From assembly GCA_002633005.1 (NCBI GenBank), contig NMRA01001214.1, positions 16,171-39,539 of the forward strand: a DNA stretch of 23,369 bases, read 5' to 3'. The stretch comes from Phoronis australis. Taxonomy: Eukaryota > Phoronida > Phoronidae. The notes beneath the pieces are model-generated. The model searched no databases, was not told the DNA's origin, and was given only the letters and a program-made list of their open reading frames with translations. The position numbers were made by a program, and so were the translations under genes. This document shows positions 20,301 through 23,369 of the stretch, piece by piece; position 1 is the stretch's first letter; each line of letters opens with the position of its first letter.

Positions 20301-20406
20301 GGCAATTGATAAATTGTGCTATGCAGTTAGACAGGAGGCACAGGAGTTTTTAGCTGATGCTATTGAGTGGGATGATTCTCGTCGTCAAAAGCCACACACT
20401 AAATAA
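8109..20406 (+). CDS. RIPK2-type kinase with C-terminal CARD, nine coding exons
   Basis: Spliced product of 614 residues: join of 8109-8320, 9203-9392, 10528-10641, 12042-12202, 13005-13054, 14849-15016, 16897-17018, 17749-17806 and 19637-20406. Exon phases agree at every junction and the total is a multiple of three. Residues about 35-310 are a protein kinase: Gly loop 41-48, ATP lysine K61 (VAFK), alpha-C E81, catalytic loop HADVKLAN at 155-162, DFG at 175-177, APE at 202-204, DVWSFG at 223-228, late Arg R294. A Pro/Gln-rich linker follows, then a CARD at about 518-602. In vertebrates this layout defines RIPK2, a cytosolic adaptor kinase that binds NOD receptors through CARD-CARD contact and leads to NF-kappa-B activation. 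No RHIM motif is seen, which argues against RIPK1/RIPK3. Orthology to RIPK2 itself is inferred from the layout; it could be a parallel kinase-CARD fusion. Confidence 0.85.
8321..9202 (+). other. Intron 1
   Basis: GTATGT donor to TTTTAG acceptor, phase 2. Around 8880-8960 it carries the phrase TCAGATTTTGATGAAATTTGG. Wording of this kind is shared with the repeat family in introns 3 and 5 and after 21744, so it may hold a small diverged fragment of that family. Confidence 0.75.
9203..9392 (+). CDS. Coding exon 2: alpha-C helix to hinge
   Basis: It encodes residues 71-134. WKEAKNMF holds the alpha-C glutamate (E81) expected to pair with K61. GVVMEWMERGSLEDL is the beta-5/hinge segment, with the GSL that is typical of tyrosine-kinase-like kinases including RIPKs. 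Donor AAG|GTAAAT, phase 0. Confidence 0.9.
9393..10527 (+). other. Intron 2
   Basis: Phase 0. No gene inside. The word GTTCCAAgAAAGTGA appears near 10189 and 10266 and in inverted form near 10404-10418 (GGTTTCTTGGAACAC). Between them is an AT-rich near-palindrome at about 10246-10264. This may be a decayed small inverted-repeat element. Confidence 0.7.
10528..10641 (+). CDS. Coding exon 3: catalytic loop
   Basis: Residues 135-172. It contains DALKYLHGIGLIHADVKLAN. H155-A156-D157 replaces the usual His-Arg-Asp, while the catalytic Asp (D157), Lys (K159) and Asn (N162) are kept. Both flanking introns are phase 0. Acceptor TTCACCAG, donor AAG|GTATGG. Confidence 0.9.
10642..12041 (+). repeat. 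Intron 3, filled with diverged copies of the 147-bp repeat family
   Basis: From about 10690 to 11900 the sequence repeats the phrases of the 21744-23369 array. These include GCCTCCTAGTGGCAAAA near 11063, CTGGTGGCC near 11210, CCTAGCGCCAATT near 11498 and CTAATGGCTG near 11645. TTTTCATGAAATT occurs near 11129 and 11559 (about 430 bp apart). The copies are more diverged than those at the window end, suggesting an older insertion. No coding content is supported. Confidence 0.75.
12042..12202 (+). CDS. Coding exon 4: DFG to APE activation segment
   Basis: Residues 173-225 plus two bases. LGDFGLAFF carries the magnesium-binding Asp (D175). The activation loop is rich in Ser, Thr and Lys (185-200) and ends in the MAPE motif. 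A tail with KCDVW follows. Acceptor CGTTGTAG, donor GGAG|GTGAGG, phase 2. Confidence 0.9.
12203..13004 (+). other. Intron 4, nothing notable
   Basis: 802 bp, phase 2. AT-rich, with an A10 run near 12499-12508; no repeat copy or open frame of note. Confidence 0.75.
13005..13054 (+). CDS. Coding exon 5: alpha-F helix
   Basis: A 50-bp micro-exon that completes the split codon for S226 and encodes SFGITLYEVLLKKTPFEG. It continues DVW from exon 4 exactly as kinase subdomain IX requires. Acceptor TTTTTAAG, donor GAAG|GTCAGT, phase 1. It is too short to stand out alone; the phase match on both sides supports it. Confidence 0.85.
13174..13489 (+). repeat. Duplicated block, copy 1
   Basis: It begins CTAAGGATGATTGTGAAAAT and ends TTAGTAAGTGT directly before the N at 13490. 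It matches 13598-13913 with about four mismatches in roughly 315 bp. Confidence 0.9.
13490..13490. other. Undetermined base N
   Basis: The only N in the window. It sits exactly at the end of duplicate copy 1 and is followed by A6. The sequence between the copies (13491-13597) includes a C9 run. This is a likely assembly join or low-quality spot. Confidence 0.95.
13598..13913 (+). repeat. Duplicated block, copy 2
   Basis: Copy 2 lies 424 bp downstream of copy 1. After its end the sequence continues TATTTATATGAAGCTAACAACAGATGACG, which is the normal next part of the repeat family. Copy 2 therefore looks like the natural context and copy 1 the interrupted one. Confidence 0.9.
14849..15016 (+). 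CDS. Coding exon 6: kinase C-lobe end
   Basis: Residues 243-298 plus one base. It contains a helical stretch and then ADLAVQCVAFDPKDRLTF, with the conserved Arg of subdomain XI (R294). Acceptor CTGTACAG, donor AAAG|GTATTA, phase 1 on both sides. Confidence 0.9.
15017..16896 (+). other. Intron 6, with retroelement relic
   Basis: 1880 bp, phase 1. The Gypsy relic at about 15876-16302 is listed separately. An 8-bp-arm hairpin, TCGCAAAA/TTTTGCGA with a 6-nt loop, lies at 16548-16569. The remainder shows no recognisable element. Confidence 0.75.
15876..16302 (+). pseudogene. Ty3/Gypsy reverse-transcriptase relic
   Basis: Translated in pieces, the + strand shows the RT fragment APELFQK and then a VLKNIP segment. 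The position of the YxDD catalytic box now reads GNDIIVF, with the first Asp replaced. Next come EHSDSLAQLF and KKGLTL, then DMTNYGARFIPKYS and ITAPLRKLT, the start of the RT-RNase H connection. The order and spacing match the RT palm and thumb of Gypsy elements. At least two frameshifts, two stop codons and the altered active site make it inactive. It lies in the sense direction within intron 6, without visible LTRs, gag or integrase. Confidence 0.8.
16897..17018 (+). CDS. Coding exon 7: post-kinase helix and linker
   Basis: Residues 299-339. It starts by finishing the kinase's last helix (GINERLCREYQKTY) and then becomes charged and helical (DDISQMTKELKNVGEF). Acceptor TTGTTTCAG, donor ACG|GTATGG, phase 0. 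Confidence 0.85.
17019..17748 (+). other. Intron 7, nothing notable
   Basis: 730 bp, phase 0, ending CTTATAG. No repeat copy, open frame or RNA gene is recognised. Confidence 0.7.
17749..17806 (+). CDS. Coding exon 8, short form
   Basis: Residues 340-358 plus one base: AREPSHDIVDLSKSYSQPT. The acceptor at 17747-17748 follows TTGTCTTATAG. The donor here is ACAG|GTATTT. An equally good donor with the same phase lies 30 bp downstream (17837), so the exon may extend to 17836. Either form joins exon 9 in frame. Confidence 0.75.
17807..17836 (+). other. Optional 30-nt extension of exon 8
   Basis: If the second donor (CAAG|GTATTT) is used, ten residues reading IYGQQHQMQG are added before exon 9. 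They match the Gln/Tyr-rich style of the linker that follows. If neither donor is used, translation stops at TAA 17860-17862, giving a kinase without the CARD. Confidence 0.5.
17837..19636 (+). other. Intron 8
   Basis: About 1.8 kb, phase 1, ending GAATTTCAG. It holds a tRNA-like B box near 18453. I see no further in-frame exon with matching phase, but a small one cannot be excluded. The rest is AT-rich without recognisable elements. Confidence 0.65.
18370..18560 (-). repeat. Possible tRNA-derived SINE fragment
   Basis: On the - strand, GGTTCGAGTCC (18453-18463) is a strong match to the RNA polymerase III B box. It sits in a T-arm-like setting, with CTGGG before the loop and CCTGT after it. 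An A-box-like but weak TATCACTGG lies about 50 nt upstream. No full cloverleaf with a matching acceptor stem is visible, so this is more likely a SINE relic than a working tRNA gene. Confidence 0.4.
19637..20406 (+). CDS. Coding exon 9: Pro/Gln-rich linker and CARD, stop codon
   Basis: It encodes residues 359-614 (short form) and the TAA at 20404-20406. Residues about 395-517 are rich in Pro, Gln, Tyr and His, probably disordered. A short internal repeat QQPMGQFQQ / QQRMTQFQP lies at about 478-499. Residues about 518-602 (20113-20367) have the six-helix CARD pattern: KQKRLIKQWDLFLNNL, then NILSFDDVQRIE, TDRDRTSAFLQLLLTKGDKA, LCYAVRQ and EFLADAI. The hydrophobic helix-1 and helix-4 positions and the LL.KG turn are typical of CARDs. 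Confidence 0.9.
20113..20367 (+). other. CARD-coding segment
   Basis: About 85 residues, the usual CARD length, at the extreme C-terminus with only about a dozen residues after it. Its helix 4 to helix 5 region (FLQLLLTKGDKAIDKLC) is the clearest match, with small and charged residues as in caspase-9 or RIPK2 CARDs. A death domain would usually be longer and lack this turn. By family knowledge it would bind another CARD protein. Confidence 0.85.
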
Positions 20407-21420
20407 TTGTTCTCAGCTGTGATACAATTTGCTGGTAGGTAGTTGTCAACTATTGATAGGTATCTGCTTTTAGTACTTAGAGGCCAAGTTTTATGAGCGC
20501 AGATATGTTTCGCTCATGATTAAGTTTGATGAGACTTCATAAAACTTACCTTATACTTGATGCAAATTTCTACATCAACAATGTAGTCAAGTACTCTCGC
20601 TTTTATTTTCCATATTCACCGCAGGAGATGGTGCGGTAATTGTAGATTAATTTTCAAAAAATATGCTCTTGACATGTCTGACTTACAAAAAAAATTCTCT
20701 TTTCTTTCACAGTTTTCAACATCAAGGCAAAACAAATTGTGACAAAATTTGTTGCCGTTTTTAAATTTTCAGTCTGTACTTACCCCAAGGGTATTACAAA
20801 ATTGGTTTAGTTGATCCTTGTACTGAGATGAATACCATAAATCATGTGATATGATACAGTGTTGAGCTTTTGAACATTCCCTTCTGTGTACTGGTACTAG
20901 TAGTGTTAGTGGTTGTGGAGCACTTACAATTGAAATTGTGTATTCAACTTCATTAGCCAAATACTTGACTGCAATTTCACAGATAAAACGAGTGGTAGAC
21001 CAATGAGCGTGTCGTGAATATGACCTGTGAAGTCCACCCGAGATGCTGTATATGTAATCACGTAAACTGGTGTTGATGTGCAATATTTTAGAATAAGAGT
21101 AACTTTCTCCAGGAAGATAAAAACCATACTATATGAAATGCATGTATGTCCCAAGATAATAGTCAGTCTAGTTGTGAGTCCAACGCCCGCGCACAGTCTC
21201 ACTTTATAAATTAAAGTATAATTCATTATATTCTTAGTTATGTCTTCCTATGTCTTGCTTTTTGTACAGTATTTTTATAAAAAATTGCCATTTTTACTGA
21301 AAGATCATGTCTTGAAAATGAAATATTCTTTGATGTGTTGTTTAATGACATGACAATTTAACATTGTGCACACAATTTCATGTATTGAATGAAATGCGTT
21401 TTTATAACATATTAAATAAA
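20407..21420 (+). other. Probable 3' UTR of the kinase gene
   Basis: About 1 kb, AT-rich, without a sustained open frame of note; minus-strand frames near 20769-21226 have no recognisable domain. It ends at a canonical polyadenylation signal. The true 3' end is inferred. Confidence 0.55.
21415..21420 (+). terminator. AATAAA polyadenylation signal
   Basis: The first canonical AATAAA that I find downstream of the stop codon, in the setting TATTAAATAAATTG. A TTGTTGTATT stretch about 20 nt later could serve as the downstream element. Confidence 0.5.
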
Positions 21421-21743
21421 TTGTTTGGCATTGCACTTGTTGTATTATAATCTACCAACTTCACATCAACTTTTGATTGGCGTGCCAAAGAGCTGCTCCC
21501 ACACATGGTGGGTAAATATAATGTATTGTCAATATTTCACAGAAGTTCTTCTCTTATTGTTAATTTTGAAAAAGTGCAGATTATAATGAGCCCAATAGCC
21601 CGTTTTATGACAACAGACTTGAACTATAATTTTGTCACGTTTAGACCAAAATTCGGATCGAATACACAAAAAGAGACCGTTTCATGAACACAAAAGTCAG
21701 AATTGTAAGTGTTCGTATCAACTTAAGCATTTTTCATGTTAGT
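21421..21743. other. Spacer before the repeat array, no gene seen
   Basis: AT-rich. An open frame at 21505-21687 (60 codons) has no recognisable features and looks like chance. Confidence 0.5.
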
Positions 21744-23369
21744 TTTTATGTGCCCACATATTTATATGTGGTCGCATATTGCCGTCATCTCTGTCTGGGC
21801 GTCCGTAGCTGTATCTCCTAAATCCCTCACAGGATCTTGATGAGAATTGCCAGTGTGTTTCTATGAAGCTGACAACGGATGACAATGAATTTCGGACCTC
21901 TGTGACTACTGATGTGCCCCTTAGTTTACCTCTGTATCTTCAGAGGTCCAACAGATTTTCATGAAAATTTGGAAGTTAGGCATCTATTATTGAGATGATG
22001 CTATCCACCAGTTTTGGAATGGATTCGAGGTACTTTGCTCCACCTAGTGGCCATTTTTATGCACCCACATATTTAGATGTGGTCGCATATTGCCGTCATC
22101 TCAGTCTGTCCGACGTCCGCAGCTGTATCTCCTAAACCCCTCACAGGATCTTGATGAGATTTAACAGTTGTGTTCCTATGAAGCTGACGATGGATGACAG
22201 CGAATTTCAGACCTCTCCGATTACTGGTGTGCCCTCTATTGGCAATTTTAGTTTTTTTATGCTTACCTCTATATCTTTGAAAGTCCTCGACGTAGATTCA
22301 TAAAATTTGGAATTTAGGCATGTATTAATGAAATGAAACTATCCTCTTGTTTTCGGATGGATTCGACGTAATTTGCGCCACCTAGTGGCCATTTTTATTG
22401 CTTTTGTTTTTTGGCGTCCACCCCTCTATCAACCAAACCGCTCAAAGGATGATTGTGAAAATTGGCATGTATGTGTTCACTATGAAGAGGACGGTTGACC
22501 ATGATTTTCCGACGATTTCGACGACTGTGGCACCTAGTGAGTTTTTTTTTTGCACCTATGGCTCTATCTCCTAAACCGTTAGGATGATCTTCAAGAAATT
22601 TAGCAAGTATATTTATATGATGTTGACTACAGACAACGACGACTTTCGGACGGATCCAATTACCGGTGTGCCCCCTAGTGGCAATTTTATTTTTTTTACG
22701 TTTACCTCTGTATCTTCAAAAGTCCTTAACGGATTTTCATGAAATTTGGTATATAGGCACCTGTTAGTGAGGTGACGCTATTCTCCAGATTTCGGATGGA
22801 TTCGACGTAGTTTGCGCCACCTAGTGGCCATTTTTACTGTTTTTGAGTGTTTTTTGCATCCACCCCTCTATCAACCAAACCGCTCAAAGGATGATTGTGA
22901 AAATTGGCATGTATGTGCTTACTATAAAAAGGACGGTTGAGGACGATTTTCCGATGATTTTGACTACTGTGTCGCCTCCTAGTGGCAGTTTTGTTTTTTG
23001 CGCCTATGGCTGTATCTCCTAAATCGTTCTCAGGATCTTTACTTAATTTAGCAAGTGTATTTATATGATGTTGACTACGGATGACGACTTTCAGACAGAT
23101 CTGACTACTGCTATGCCCCCTAGTGGCAATTTTAGTTTTTTAACTTTAACTCTGTATCTTTAAAGGTTCTCAACAGATTTTCATAAAATTTCAAATACAG
23201 GCATCTGTTGGTGCGATGACGCTATCTTCCTGTTTTTGGATGGAATTGAGGTATTTTGCACCACCTAGTGGCCATTTTTGCTGTTAACAAATCTTGTTTT
23301 TAGCATCCACCCCTGTATCAACCAAATCATTTGAAAATTGACATATATGTTCTCAGTGTGAAGACGACC
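21744..23369 (+). repeat. Tandem repeat array, 147-bp monomers in 440-bp trimers, runs off the window end
   Basis: The word CCTAGTGGC or a close variant occurs at 22043, 22233, 22381, 22533, 22674, 22820, 22978, 23119 and 23264. After the first interval the spacings are 148, 152, 141, 146, 158, 141 and 145 bp. Monomers fall into three types: one with CTGTATCTTCAAAGGTCC, one with CACCCCTCTATCAACCAAACCG, and one with GCCTATGGCTGTATCTCCTAAA. The same type returns every 439-445 bp. A head sequence with a hairpin (TGTGGTCGCATATTGCCGTCAT) opens the array at 21751 and is repeated at 22061. Frames inside are short and carry no recognisable protein domain. Confidence 0.85.
21754..21771. repeat. Hairpin at the head of the repeat array
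   Basis: Arms CCACATA and TATGTGG around TTTA, followed by TCGCATATTGCCGTCATCTC. The head recurs at 22064-22082 with one changed base in the loop region. It is probably the structural start of the repeat element. Confidence 0.7.

Noticed and set aside
20113-20367. Death domain instead of CARD at the C-terminus
   Set aside because: Length, helix pattern and the LLLTKGDKA turn fit a CARD better, and there is no death-domain Trp pattern near its end.
21744-23369. CRISPR-like array, because of the regular spacing of a short motif
   Set aside because: The whole monomer is repeated, not just a short repeat with unique spacers, and the sequence is eukaryotic.

Overview
The window looks like genomic DNA from an animal, most likely a marine invertebrate and probably an invertebrate deuterostome (echinoderm, hemichordate or lancelet type). 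The reasons are GT-AG introns of 0.7-1.9 kb, AT-rich non-coding DNA, several classes of eukaryotic transposon, and one multi-exon gene for a kinase joined to a CARD. The phylum is inferred, not proven. There are no bacterial operons, no rRNA and no CRISPR array.

Layout. 1-1229: no gene seen. 1234-2963: a Kolobok-type DNA transposon (TTAA target duplication, 157-bp terminal inverted repeats) that is internally deleted. It keeps a frameshifted THAP finger and a zinc-ribbon remnant on the + strand, and a truncated P2X7-tail-domain gene on the - strand. 3010-4399: a second, non-autonomous DNA transposon that looks like hAT5 (5-bp GTATG target duplication, termini beginning CAGGGCTCGAT). About 4728-7128: a diverged repeat array or composite element that ends in a perfect 13-bp-arm palindrome. 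7129-8108: upstream flank of the gene, with no exon I can support.

8109-20406 (+): the one clear host gene, nine coding exons. I joined them by hand from splice sites and reading phase. The spliced frame stays open and gives 614 aa, or 624 aa if a second donor is used in exon 8. The order is protein kinase (about residues 35-310), a short linker, a Pro/Gln/Tyr-rich linker, then a C-terminal CARD (about 518-602). This is the layout of RIPK2, the kinase that carries NOD-receptor signals to NF-kappa-B in vertebrates. The kinase has the ATP lysine, the alpha-C glutamate, DFG and APE, but HAD in place of HRD, so it is a non-RD kinase like many innate-immune kinases.

The introns hold transposon debris: a Ty3/Gypsy reverse-transcriptase relic in intron 6, a tRNA-like B box in intron 8, and copies of one tandem repeat family in introns 3 and 5. 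Intron 5 also carries a 315-bp near-exact duplication next to an undetermined base (N at 13490). 20407-21420 is a probable 3' UTR with an AATAAA signal. From 21744 to the window end is an ordered array of the same repeat family: monomers of about 147 bp grouped as trimers of about 440 bp, each monomer ending near CCTAGTGGC.
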